From Dasypus novemcinctus (lineage: Eukaryota; Chordata; Mammalia; Cingulata; Dasypodidae): 64,000 nt of DNA. How positions within the stretch are numbered: the stretch's first letter is position 1; the number at the start of each line of letters is the position of its first letter. The stretch covers positions 73,485,147-73,549,146 of the forward strand of contig NC_080694.1 in NCBI RefSeq assembly GCF_030445035.2, given 5' to 3'. The translations under genes and the position numbers were made by a program. Positions 32,641 to 44,673 of this stretch are shown piece after piece. The notes under the pieces were generated by a model, which saw only the letters and a list, made by a program, of their open reading frames with translations, had not been told where the DNA came from and did not search any database.

Positions 32641-33339
32641 GGGGGGATTCTGCGCGACAAGAGGAGGCACGGAGAGCCTCGGAGGGAAGCGCAGGGCAAG
32701 GACCCCTGGTAAAACGTAATTTTTCATGCACGACTCTACTGAAAACAAGGCGGAGCTTATTCTCCATGAGGCCTTAGATACTCCGCGCTGAGACATGGCG
32801 CTCCCGGCGCCACTTCACGCCAGACGCGCACTGCAGTTCAGGAACAGAGCGAGAGCCGGGGGAGGACCCCAAGTCTTCGGTCGTACTTTTTTGTGTGGTA
32901 AAAGACACGCATAAATCATTTAACCATTTTCAAGCACACGGCTCCGTCCGGCACGTCGGTGGCGGCCTGTCGGCGCCCAGCGCGAGCCAAAACCCTCGGT
33001 CAGAAGGAGGGCCCGACCCACCTGCAGGGCGCCCCCGGCCCGCAGGCCAGCAGATCAGGACCGCCCCCCGGCTGCAGCCCCGGGACCCAACCCGGGTGGC
33101 CTGCAGGTGCCGGGTCCAGGAAGCACGACCGGCACAGGCTCGGGGTGGAGCAGCGCGTGCTGTGGAGAGAGGAGAGCAAGGCCAGCTGCCCAGGACCCTG
33201 CCCCCTGCCCACCCGGATGGGCCATGCCAGCGGGCAAGGCCGGGCGTGAGAAGGGCCACGGAGCCAGACTGCCAGGGAACGGCCCCAGGCCAGCATCTGC
33301 CCTGGCACGAGCTTGACCTCAAGCAGCCGGGAAGGGGTC
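32641..33339. other. Intergenic, GC-rich, no gene seen
   Basis: Contains TTTTGTGTGGTAAAAGACACGC (32888 on), an AT-richer piece that may be an old repeat. Long frames follow from GC content. Confidence 0.35.
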
Positions 33340-33512
33340 CCCCCATTTACCACTGTGCTTGGACAGGAGGGGTCCCCACGTTTCCCACTTGCTCAGACCC
33401 AGAGGGAGTTCCTACATTTACTACTGTGCTGAGAGCTGGGTGGGAGTCCCCACATTTACCACTGTGCTCAGAGTTGGGTGGGAGTCCCCACATTTACGAC
33501 TGTGCTCACAGC
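33340..33512. repeat. About 37-bp tandem repeat, 5 units
   Basis: GTCCCCACATTTACCACTGT plus GCTCAGAGCTGGGTGGGA recurs five times with spacing 35-38. Two related copies lie 2 kb upstream at 31400-31460. Confidence 0.82.
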
Positions 33513-33599
33513 CGCGCAAGGGGCCCAGCCCAGGGCCTGTTCGCGGGTCTGGGGAAGGCGGCGGGCTCAGGCCGCCCCACGAGGAAGGAGGCCTGGAAG

Positions 33600-34420
33600 G
33601 CCACGACCCGTCTTCAGGACGTTTCCATCGCCCCCAACAGAAGCGCGCGCTGAGCAGAGACGCCCCTCTGCCCTCTCCGCAGCCTCTGGGAGCCCCTTTT
33701 CAGGTATTTCAGGTAAGAGGACTCACAGTGTTTGTCGCTCTAGGTCCCTCACTGCCGGTCACTGCTGCCACCTGCCACAGGAGCCGCGTTCCTGCACGTT
33801 CTGCTGAAGCCTGGCAGGACGGTGGCGCTCGTCCCGCGGCTCGGGGCCTCCTTGAACGTCGGGCTCGCTCACCCCAGTCCCGCCCGCCGCCCCGTGTCGC
33901 TTCGGCGTCGGCTGCGTCACCGTCCGCGGGCGACCCTGCTCCGGCCCTCCCCACAGTTCCACGCCGCGAGGCTTCGGGACGCACGGAGGTCTGTCCCTTT
34001 TCCCCAAGCCCCGAGTTACCCCTTCTTTTTCCTCTCCTCTCCCAGCCCTTCTCCCTCCAACCCCGCCCCCTGCACCCAGGCGGCGCGCGCTGGAGCTCCC
34101 GCTCCCGCTCCTCTCCCCGCGCCCCGGCCGCCTGCACCGCGTTTCCCCAAAGCGCCGGCGCACACCAGCCTGGCGCCCCGCGCCCAGGAAACGCCTCCAA
34201 GGCAGACGCCGCGGGCCAAGGGCAGGGGTGGCCCCGAAGGCGCCCGGGTCGATCTCACAGGCCGGGGGTCCCCCGCGGGGTGGAGGCGGCGGAGGAGCGG
34301 AGCTGGCCTCCTCTCAGGAAATGAGAGCCGCAGCCTGTGGTCACGCGAGGGTTCTGCCCAGAAGAGGGAGCCGGGCCAGGGGCGGAACCCCAGACCCTCC
34401 AGCAGGGCTGGGGCTAGGGG
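33600..34420. promoter_or_regulatory. Orphan CpG-rich island
   Basis: Dense CpG (GGCTCGCTCACC, CCGCCCGCCGCCCCGTG, TCCGCGGGCGACC) without an associated recognisable exon. Frames of 321 and 220 codons here have no family match that I can see. It could be a relic promoter of a lost gene or the start of a non-coding RNA. Confidence 0.45.
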
Positions 34421-34839
34421 CGAAGCTGAAGGCGTGGCCAAAAACTCAGGGGTCGAGACAAACTATTTTAATGCAATGTTTTAAAAGGTCAAATGAAAAA
34501 AAAACATTTAAAAAAAGTGTACGTGTTAAATAAAGAGCACATCCCCTCCAGCACTGTAGGACCTTATCTCTGGGGAGGGGCATGGAAGGACCAGTTTCAT
34601 CCTCCCCGCGTCTCCTGCAGCTGCACTCATCACCCTTTGGCTGGTTCTACACGATGCTAATAACTGGTTACAGGAGTTTACAGTCTAGACGGGAAGCACA
34701 GGGTGCCGAGCTAAGCACTACGACAGCCAGGGGAGCCACTCACGTGGGAAACGTGGGGCGGGAAATGTGGGGGGTTAGACTGAGGCATCTGGTGAGTGTG
34801 GGTCTGGTGTGAAGTGTGAGCTGGAGGGGGCTGGAGGTG

Positions 34840-35915
34840 AATGGGGTTATGGAACCTGGGTGTATGGAAGAGGGCTGCCAAAACAGGGGGCCTTCGTGGT
34901 CTGATGGAAGAGGGCTGCCACGAGGGAGGGGCCTTCATGGTCTATGGAAGACGGCTGCCACGAGGGAGGGGGCCTTCGTGGTCTATGGAAGAGGGCTGCC
35001 AAGACGGGGGGCCTTCGTGGTCTATGGAAGAGGGCTGCCACGAGGGAGGGGGCCTTCGTGGTCTATGGAAGAGGGCTGCCACCAGGGGAAGGGGCCTTCA
35101 TGCTCTATGGAAGAGGGCTGCCACGAGGGGAAGGGGCCTTCGTGGTCTATGGAAGAGGGTTGCCACGAGGGGAAGGGGCCTTCGTGGTCTATGGAAGAGG
35201 GCTGCCACCAGGGGAGGGGGCCTTCGTGCTCTATGGAAGAGGGCTGCCACCAGGGGAGGGGGCCTTCGTGGTCTGATGGAAGAGGGTTGCCACGAGGGGG
35301 AGAGGCCTTCGTGGTCTGATGGAAGAGGGCTGCCACCAGGGGAGGGGGCCTTCGTGGTCTGATGGAAGAGGGCTGCCACGAGGGAGAGGGCCTTCATGGT
35401 CTATGGAAGAGGGCTGCCACCAGGGGAAGGGGCCTTTGTGGTCTATGGAAGAGGGCTGCCACCAGAGGAGGGGGCCTTCGTGGTCTGATGGAAGAGGGAT
35501 GCCACGAGGGGAAGAGGCCTTCGTGGTCTGATGGAAGAGGGTTGCCACGAGGGGAAGAGGCCTTCATGGTCTGATGGAAGAGGGTTGCCAAGAGGGGAAG
35601 AGGCCTTCATGGTCTGATGGAAGAGGGTTGCCACGAGGGGAAGAGGCCTTCATGGTCTGATGGAAGAGGGCTGCCACGAGGGAGAGGGCCTTCGTGGCTG
35701 ATGGAAGAGGGCTGCCACGAGGGAGGGGGACTTTGTGGGCTATGGAAGAGGGCTGCAATGAGGGGAAGGGGCTTTCGTGGTCTGATGGAAGACGGCTGCC
35801 ATGAGGGGAAGGGGCCTTTGTGGTCCATGGAAGAGGGCTGCCACGAGGGGAAGGGGCCTTTGTGGTCCATGGAAGAGGGCTGCCACAAGAGGAAGGGGCC
35901 CTCGTGGTTGGGCCC
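34840..35915. repeat. About 43-bp minisatellite, about 25 units
   Basis: Units of TATGGAAGAGGGCTGCCACG plus AGGGGAAGGGGCCTTCGTGGTC, spacing 40-46. Variants include CACGAGG/CACCAGG and CTATGG/CTGATGG. No stop in several frames, again without gene support. Confidence 0.94.
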
Positions 35916-38900
35916 ACCTGTTTCCCACCTGTAGCCCACCGTGAGCTAACCGCGAGGTGGTGGGGAAGCCTGGCCTGCAGAGGTGTGGGCGGCACCCAGG
36001 CAGGGTTGGGCAGCTATCTGTCTTTGTATCAGTTTCCTGGTTCTCAGCCTGTAGCCAACACCCCAGTTCTCCCTCATTAACTGGCAGTAAAACGGAGGGC
36101 CATCCCCCTATGGTAAGACTAGCACCCAGATTCACGGAGGGTGGTAAAGATTCCACCCCTTTAGAAGATTACCGATGCACAGTGAGAGTCAAAGAAAAAA
36201 CCGCACCCGGCAGAGTGAAACAGGCAACGGTGACTTCACAGCCACCTTGGCGGGGAGAGCGGGCTCAGCTCGGAGGAGGGCAGCGGGGCGGCTGAGGTTA
36301 GCCAGGGCAAGGGCGGCGGGGAGGCGCCAGTGGGCGAGAGCGGAGGGCGAGGTTGGGGACTTAGAAGAGCTGCTCTGAAGTCTCTCTCCCTTTTTCCTGC
36401 AGTCTGAGTGGTTTGTCTCTGCAGTTCCACAGCTGCACGGTTAGTTTCCAGGCCGTCAGGGCAGGGGGAGCTGGTAGGGGGGCAGGAGGAGCAAGCTGGA
36501 ACTTGGTCGAGAGGAAAGCATGAGGTCGTGTGGAAGGAGAGGACTTCACAGCCAGCTTGTTAAACTTTGATTCGCTTGAGAGATGAGGAGGGCGATGAGG
36601 AGGTAGACGGCCTCATGCCCGCGAAGGAGGGATGGCAAGAGCTGGGCCACCTGACGCCCCCCACCCTCGATCCCCGCCCCTGCCGTCTATCATGGCAGCC
36701 GTGGCTCCGTTAGAGGTGACAGCACAAGGTCTGAGCTCCTTACAGTGGACCTTGGCTTCTACAAGGGAGCCAGGACATTGTGTGGATTAAATGAGAAAAT
36801 AAATGGCGCCTGAAACGTGGCAGATGCTTAGTGTTAGTGCCCATTTCCATCACCCCTCCCCAGTTGCCCCTGGCCCACCAGCCTGTTAACGGCCACCCCT
36901 AACCTCAGCGTCCTCCACCCAAACCACAGGACCAAATAATCAGTCATCATTTAGAAGGCCGCAAAAGACTGCTTTTCTCCTTGCCCAAGGAAACCAGCTT
37001 AAACTGGCTTAGCACACAAAGAGACAGAAAACTTTTCTAGAGAAACCTTTGCTCGTTGTAATAGTAAGCTCTCTGCCCCTGGGTGGGACAGAGACACCAC
37101 TGTTTGAACATGCACTGCGCGTGGAGCCCGTTTTGGCAGGGCTTGTAACTCCCGCAGGGCTGTCCTTCAATCCTCCTCTACCCTGCACCCACTATGAAGC
37201 CCGCGTAAGGCTGAGACAAAGGCTCCCGTCTCCCACAAGGCAGGTCTTCACTAAATAGACTCAGGGTCACTTCAGTGACGCAGTGCACATCGGGCGAGGA
37301 CTCACATTTGATCCAGAACAGTAAGTTTCCGTTTTTCCCTCTACACCCCTCTCCTTTCTGCTCTGAGGCTAGGGACAAAAATATTTGCATCATAATATAT
37401 GAGGGAGTTTATTCACCATTTTAATTGACAGCAGGTAGTAAGTTTCATAAAGCTTGTGCAGCTGGTATAGACAATTTATTATTATTATTATTTTTTGGTA
37501 TATACAATTTTTAAAAAGAGACTTGGCTTTAAAGGAATGCAAAGAAATGGCACAGTATTTTACTTAGATGAGAGAGCTTGAGCATCTTAGAGGTCAGTGG
37601 GAATGATCCAGTTCAGAGGAAGCAGCTGGATACAGAGACAGAATGGAGAGCGGATGCGTAGGGTTGAGAAAGCAGGAGAGGACGCGCCTTCCACCGCAGG
37701 GCAGAGAAGCAAAGGCAGGAAGCAGACACGAGCAGGTGCAAACCCAGGTGCAGAGCCAAGACCCGGCGGGAGGGCTTCAGTGTTCTGTGAGCCATTTCAA
37801 GGTACTTTCTATTGATTTTCCCATTTTCTTTACACTAGTCCAAGCAGATTTCTAAGACTTGTAAACAAGAAACTCTGGCCACGACATAACTGTAATTCAG
37901 GGCTCACCAAACTGTTCAACATTATTTTTAATGTTGGGCTCCTGGCCTGAGTCTGTTTTAAGAAATCCCAGAGTCCCTAGGGCATTTGGAACTTATTACT
38001 CAAGACTAGTTTTTCCTCCAACTCAAAATGAATGATCTCACATTCTGCTTCACAGAGAAAAGAAAAAGCCATACTAAGGAAGTGCCTTCCCTCATGTAAT
38101 ATTTCTTTCCTGTATCATATTTTCTGGGAATTTATGCTACATACACATGGAAGAACTTTCTGAGGGAAGAGATATCAGCTGGTGTGCTTCTCCAATACAT
38201 TTGCTGATTTTCTTAATCCTTTTAAGGTTTAATTGATCAATCCACTTTGACCGTTTGCCAAGCATCTTTCATTTTGGATGGAATTTATATCTGTAAAACA
38301 TCCCCAATTGGAAATCCTCACAGTTTACCATGACATTGGTTTTCTGAGCTGTTCTCTAATGGCTCCTCCTTTGAACAGTTTTGGTTGGATGAGCTGGATT
38401 TCCACACCTTTTTGCATCACTGGCTACATGTGGAATTTCTCATTGTCACTCCCAACAACTGCCATACAAAGTCCCACTGCACCTGATCTCAGCAGTTCTT
38501 CACAGTATCCGTTACTGCCACGCCCTCACCCTGACACTCTCATTTAGTCCCTTGCAGGTCCATTGTACCTGCTGGTCCCTGGAGCCAGACCTGCTCTCTC
38601 TTCTGCTCATCGGATTCTTCATCCTTCAGTTTAAAAGGCATCTACCTCTTCAAAACCTTTCTAAGCAGCTCTTGAGCTTGGCTCCAAAGAGCTGGACAGT
38701 CCTCCTCGTTTCTGTAGCACTCAGAACATGTTCCTATTAGCCTTTTCCTCCCTGTAAGATAATTGTCCCTACCACTAGAGCACAAGCTCTTATAGAACTG
38801 AGAAGCTGCCTTACCCGTCCTTACATCCCGGCAATCAGCAGAGTGCCTGATGAGTAGGATTCTATATAGATGAGGGAAGACATGGGCTTATCTTTAAGTG

Positions 38901-39281
38901 ACTCATATCTTCACCTCCAGGGTAATGACTTGCCAGTCTCCATTATGCTGGTTCACCCCAAATTCTGCCTGCCATGATATCCTGGGCCCAAATAGTTCAA
39001 ACAAGCTCATATATAGATATATACTTGGCAAAACTCGAACACTTATTCAGCCTAATTTTTTTGTTTGATCTTTGCCATGTCTACTAACTGCTCGCTTTTC
39101 ATTAATTTCTTTTTGCATTTTAAACTCAAGCTATGGTGTTTCCATGCCTCATTAGTGTGGCACAGTATGAAAGCAGGGAAGACAATGATAGGACGCAATA
39201 ATTCAGGATGTTGTGTGGCATTTTATACTTCTGTAACTTATGCAAACCATCAGGCAAGGAAGGTTTAATTGTCCCTGTAGC
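35916..39281. other. Intergenic, old repeats only
   Basis: A MIR-like end is at 36770-36850 (GGATTAAATGAGAAAATAAA). An ATT microsatellite lies at 37478-37495. No exon, RNA gene or class I-like sequence is supported. Confidence 0.45.
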
Positions 39282-39801
39282 TGTTTGATATGGTTATGAA
39301 TTCCTAAAAGAAATATTGGATTATGCTTTTAATCTGCTCTGTACCTGGGCATGATTGAGTTATGATTAGGGCATTGAGTTCCCACCCACCAAGGGACGGC
39401 AGAAGGCATGGCAAAGAACAGATCTGAGGGTTTTCTGATGCTGGAATTTTGATGTTGGAGTTTGATGCAGAAGCCTTAAGCTGGAGCCTCAGGGAAGGAG
39501 ACAGAGCCGTTCGCCTGATAGTCTACTGCTGACCTTGTGGAGAGAGGCACAGCCTAGAGAGCCTCATCGTCTACAGCTGCCCTTGTGGAGCAGACAGAGG
39601 AGCTGAGCCCAGAGGGACCCAGGAAACCTGAGCCCTCGCAGACGTCAGCAGCCATCTTGCTCCAAATAGGCTTTGGTGAGGGAAGTAACTTATGCTTTCT
39701 GGCCTGGTGTCTGTAAGCACCTACCCCAAGTAAACACCCTTTATAAAAACCAGCCAATTTCTGGTATTCTGCATCAACACCCCTTTGGCTGACTAATGCA
39801 G
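39282..39801 (+). repeat. Solo LTR, same ERV-L/MLT2-like fossil family
   Basis: About 520 bases. Shares with 28467-29120 the start TTTGATATGG, ATATTGGATTATG, CAGCCATCTTGCTCCAA, CACCCTTTATAAAAACCAGC and the end GCTGACTAATGCAG. No internal region is seen. Differences between the copies are many, in keeping with an old family. Confidence 0.65.
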
Positions 39802-42704
39802 TCCCCATTGAGGATTCTAAGGGTAAGGGCTTGTCCACTGTCAGTTTGCCAATATGTGGCAAGAGTTGGCACCTAAGGCAAATCTGATTCCCAGCTCAGT
39901 ATTCTTCTAGGACTGAGTCACAGAGTGCTTGAAGGATGAGAAACTTGGGCTTTTGCCCAGTAGACAACATGGAACAGTTACAGAGCCCTTTTCCCTCCAG
40001 GGAAGCACCCTATTAAACAGGCACTCAGTTCCCCTTTCTGAGAACCTGTTTGTTGAGAATTTATTGAAACTATTTTATCATGCTGCCAGCTGTCTTGAGA
40101 AAGCAGTGGAGCAAAGCTTCTGAGAAAGGAGACAGAAGGAGAAAAAAAAAATCCTGAATTCATTGGAAGGGTATTATAAAACCAATTAAGATATGGACAC
40201 AAAGATGTTTTCATACCTCATGTGAAATGTAAGACCACAGAAGAGCTGGCCGTGGTTGTGCACAGACAGGATGTGTCTGAAAAAGTGAAAGGGTAAATTA
40301 TCAGCTCTTTTTGTAGTTTGGACCTGTTTTTTTGGGACACAGGTCTGTTCCCAGCAGTTAAGAAATACCTTTCTTTTAACAAATATTTCTTAAGACTGTC
40401 ATATGTACCGACTCTCACACCTACTTATGTGTATAAGAACACAAGCAAGTGGAAACCTTACCAGCTTCAGGACGAGACTTGCCCTATAACGTGCCGTGAC
40501 TAACATGCCCTGGAGATATTCTTGCACGTGTGCAGCAGGAAACATGCTAAAAGAATGTTTACACAAGTACCATTTGTAAAAGAAAAAAACAAAACCTGAA
40601 AACAACCCAAATGACATCAACAGTGAGAAAGGTAATTAAGTTGTGGTATATTCATGTCACAGAGATGAACTACAATATGATACAACATGAATGATTCAGG
40701 AATATTAATGAGCCCAACAAGTCATATACAGTTATACTTATGTTTATATAAAGGCCATAAACAGGCAGTTCTAAACATTTAGGGATATGTAGACAGGTGG
40801 CAAAAGCTATGAAGCAGAGCAAGGTAATAATTACCATAAACTTCAGGACGTGGTTGCCTGTTGGGGCAAATGGAGACCCCACGGGGTCCTGGGGTGGCGA
40901 TGCCCATTTCTCAGCCGGCACAGTAGATGCCCGAGCATATATTGTTCTTCCAACTGTACACAGACATTTCTAAATCCTTTTGCTGTACATTACATTTCAC
41001 ATTCAAAAGAAAACCAAAACCCAGGCTTTGGGCAAGGGTGCTTGGGAGTACGGAGGACCATTCACACACAGCACAAGATGAGAGGGGAGGACGGAGCAGG
41101 CCTAGACACACGTACCCTCTAACCAGACTTTTCTTTGTAGCCACGTTAGGTGTGAAACCGCCCTGGGAGCACTAGTTGCTTTCATGCTAGGTTTGGAGAG
41201 AGGGGAGCTGAATTCACTAGTTTATACACCTAGCACTGGCAGTCTTCATGGTAACAATCACCAGCAGGCACGTGCTGGGCTGTTTTCAGTCCCACTCATC
41301 TCACTTTTGTCATTGCCTACTAACTTGCATGTCTTCTGCCTCTTGTGTTCTGATAACCCACTCTGTTATGAACCCAGGGCTGGGACACGGGACGGCAGGC
41401 CAGAGAAAGGCCAAGGCACGGGCATGAGGCCAGGCGAGTGGGCAAGAGTGGGCTGTTGCTGTGCGTCACCCTCGAGGCCTGGACAGCGAGCCTCAGAACT
41501 AGCAATGAGTGGCCGATTCCCAAACCCCATCTCAGCAACTTCATCTCATTTCCACATTGAGGTCGATTATCTGCTTTTTGCATCTCTTCAAGCGATCAAG
41601 GAGCCTCTCGAACATAAAGGACACTTAACTGAGACTAAAGACGGGCAATGATCTAACACTGCACCAGCAGATATCCTCAAAGACAAGCCGACTGTGGGCT
41701 GGAGCCCAGAGCAGAGCCCATTCTAGTGCTCTGCTGTCCACTGCAGCAGTCACTCGCCAAATGGGGCTATGGAGATTTATGTTGATCAAAATAAAAAATC
41801 CATTCCCTCAGCTGCCGTCGCCGCATTTCAAAGGCTCAACAGCACAGGTGGCAGGAGCACAGATGAAGGCCGTTTCATCACTGCAGGAAGTTCTGGACAG
41901 CACCCATGCAGCACCATCCACAGCGAAGCTCCCTGCTAGCACTGCTAGCCTCGGGACAGCTTACCCTCAATATTCTTACGGCATCATCTTCCATTTCTGA
42001 TTTTCTACTCAACTCTGAATCCCTGATTTCCCAACTTTCTCGTATCTGAGAAGAGACTCAACTGACTGGAAAATAACCCCTCTCATTCTGCTTGACCGTC
42101 TTGATTCTCACTATCACTTCCTAAACCTGCGTTCTGATTTGTAAGTGTTGGAGGGCAGTGTGGGCATGCTCATGTGTGAGAGGGCAAGCATGGTTACCCT
42201 TAGGGGACCAGATGCCAGGAAGGTCTTAGGTGCGTGATGGGCAGTGACAGGACGTGGGGCTGTGAGGGACAGACCACGGCACTCCCTTCTCTGCTTCCTC
42301 TTCTTCCTTCTCGCCCTGCCCCCAGGCCGGGTTAGGCCCTCATCTTAGAGCACCCAGGGCACACCTGTCTTACCCCCACCCCACCAGCCCATCTGCTGAG
42401 AAGGTGTTTGACAGCACTGGTTGTAAACTACTCAAGGGCAGGGCCTGCTCTTTATTCACTCCCAGTAACAAACACAAGGCCTGGCACATAGGACGTTCTC
42501 AAAATGAAGTTAGGGTCTGGTTAGTAGGCAGGCCCTCTGGTGAAGGCAGGAGCAGAAATAAGACCACATACTGATGTATAGCAGGCTCACCAGGACAACT
42601 CAGGGGTCGGGAGCAGGGAGAACGGAACAGGCAGATGAGAACGATTCCTCACCACGGCTCAACCCAGACCCTCCATGTCAGCGCTGTGGAACACCCCAAA
42701 GTGG
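39802..42704. other. Intergenic; old LINE and other remnants
   Basis: Apart from the LINE remnant at 40555-40960, an L2/MIR-type end at 42430-42500 (GGGCAGGGCCTGCTC, CTGGCACATAGGACGTTCTC) is visible. The open frame at 41184-41651 (155 codons) has no recognised domain. Confidence 0.4.
40555..40960 (+). repeat. Old LINE-1/HAL1 3' remnant
   Basis: AACAACCCAAATGACATCAA, TTGTGGTATATTCATG and the ATTACCATAAACTTCAGG segment follow the order of L1M/HAL1 3' ends. Confidence 0.6.
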
Positions 42705-42885
42705 GGAGACTAACACTTACTAAACACCTGGCATATGCTAACACATCACAAAACTTATAACCCTCTCATTAATGCTAAAATATGGCTTCCAATTCACCGA
42801 TGAGGAAATGGAACGTCAAAGAGGATACGGCAGCTGAAAACAGCTAAGCTAGTTTTCAAGCCCAGAACTTTCTAATACGTCCCAG
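42705..42885 (+). repeat. MIR SINE
   Basis: ACACTTACTAAACACCTGGC, ACTTATAACCCTCTCATTAA, CGATGAGGAAATGGAACG follow the MIR order. Confidence 0.65.
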
Positions 42886-42986
42886 AATGGGAATATTCAC
42901 TGAACTCTGGCGAAAGATGAAAAACAGCATTGAGAAAACAAGGCTCATTTATGACACGACTTTACAGTAAAAGCGCTGAAACTTTA

Positions 42987-44673
42987 CTAATCTTTTATTT
43001 TTTCTATTTGACTTCTCAAAAAGGGAGGCATAGTCAAGAATTTTCTTTGATGTGGTTTGACAATTGTTGTTCCTTCCTCTCTATCCCGAGTCTTTTCCAT
43101 AAGAATACTCACTTTAATCTGGTTTCTTTTGTGTGGCTGGAAAAGGGGATATGCAATGACAGTCTCAAACTCCTTCACCCCTTTCTTTACCTGCCCCTGC
43201 TTCTCCTGAGTGGGGGGCAGTCTCTGCTCTCTCCCCAAGAGCCTTGCCTTGAGCTTTCGCTCTAGAAGTTCTCTCCCTCGAATCATGCGCTGCTGGTGCT
43301 CTTTAATCTGCACCTGCTCCCTCTCGTTGACCTTTCTTCTCTGTGCCTTCTGGATGCCATGCGCTTCCGGCATAATTTTCGGTAGCGTCATCTCGCTGGA
43401 GACCCTGAGCTGCCTGGACGACTTCATCCTCAGCTCCCTGGCCTGGCCTGCTCGATGCACGTGCCTCTCTATGTGTTTCAGCTCTCTGTCAGGCACTAGG
43501 TAGAACCGTTTCTGTCTCTCTATGCCTTGGATTGTTTTCTCCACCTCTATTTTCTCAATTTCACTGCCTGACTTTTGTTCTTTCATGATTTCCACTATTC
43601 TTTTATTATAGTAAGACTCTGCTTTGGCAAGCCAGTAATCAAGAGAAAGCGCCTGCTCCCTGCACAGGGTTTCATACTCCTCTCGGGACTTCTGCGTTAT
43701 CAGTCTTCTTGCTGCTGTTGTGTGCACACCACCCAGGCTCTGTCAAAGTGAGGAACAGGCTGTAAAACGTGGCTGCCACCCTCCCGCTCAGGCTGCATCT
43801 AGAGGAGCCTACTCTCACCACTGTCACCAAGCATTTACTTCAATGTAATGGTGATTTTACTCCCATCGCTCCTAGGTAAGCCTGTGCACTCTGAAAGTAT
43901 GAAGTACCTGCGCATCACCACAGAGCAATCGCTAATTAAAAAATAGATAAACTGTGCTGGGAGTTTTCAAAATGGTACTTTGTTTTGCAACTGTGGATAT
44001 AGCTGAGAAACATGTCAGTGTAGACTTACTACCTGAAGGTGTCACTTGGGGGAAAGGATTTTAAAACTAACATTCCTTCTCCTAGTAGTTCTAAACTAAA
44101 TGATGTGAAGGTAATTTATTTACCAAGATCTTTTTCTCCAGTGGGGACTGTTGGCCTGCAGCAATCCTAGAGTCTTTAGATGCTTTAGCCCAGGCCAATC
44201 TATAAGACAAAAAGGCAAAGGTAGATTAGAACATAGAGGCATCAGAACACATCTGCTCACATGGCGTCTGATTGGGTCAAGGCACCCGATGGTTTTGGCC
44301 AAGGCCCAACAGAAAAGCTGCAAACAGGTTATAGCAGGGCCATTTCCCCCAAGGGAAACCACTGTATTCCTACGGGAGAGAATAATGGAAATGGCCTTTT
44401 AATAAAGAGAGGGTCTTTCCTTTTACATGAACTAAAAGCGTACTTCTCTTGTGGACTCAGCTTAAACCATTCTGCGTCATTTATCGAAGATTGGGAGAGG
44501 GAAGAGTCGCACTCCTTGATGAGGCATTGCTCAGGCACATCTATGTCAGACTGCTCTGACCCCCCACCTCCTTCATCTTCTGAGGTTATTCTGGGCTCCA
44601 GTTTTATCAGTTCATTCTCCTTCTGGAGTCTCTTGATCCGGGCCCTTTCTGCCTCTATCAGCACATAAAGCAT
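42987..44673 (-). CDS. ZNRD1AS: POLR1H/ZNRD1-antisense gene, coding exons intact
   Basis: Three minus-strand exons join in frame: 44673-44444, 44199-44124 and 43739-42987 (stop at 42987). Introns are GT-AG; together 1059 bases, 352 residues. The join reads LSPQEK-LAWAKASKDSR and EKKIL-SLGGVHTTAARR. The product is very rich in K, E, R and Q and should be largely helical or coiled-coil; the N-terminal part has an acidic patch (TSEDEGGGGSEQSD). No catalytic motif is seen. By position and sequence type it corresponds to the gene divergent from POLR1H, known as ZNRD1-AS1/POLR1HASP in human (treated as non-coding or pseudogene) and Znrd1as in mouse. Function is unknown. The donor at 44444 (GAGAA/GTACGC) is weak; another donor 13 bases further on would change the frame. 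The first Met may not be the true start, as upstream exons toward the shared promoter were not found. Confidence 0.78.

Noticed and set aside
33359-34484. 321- and 220-codon frames in the orphan CpG island
   Set aside because: High GC lowers stop frequency; composition is low-complexity Pro/Arg/Ala and no domain is visible.
44329-44440. Continuation of antisense exon frame beyond 44444 (RKDPLFIKRPF...)
   Set aside because: A GT donor at 44443 followed by the exon at 44199 gives an in-frame, more protein-like join; the continuation reads as intron.
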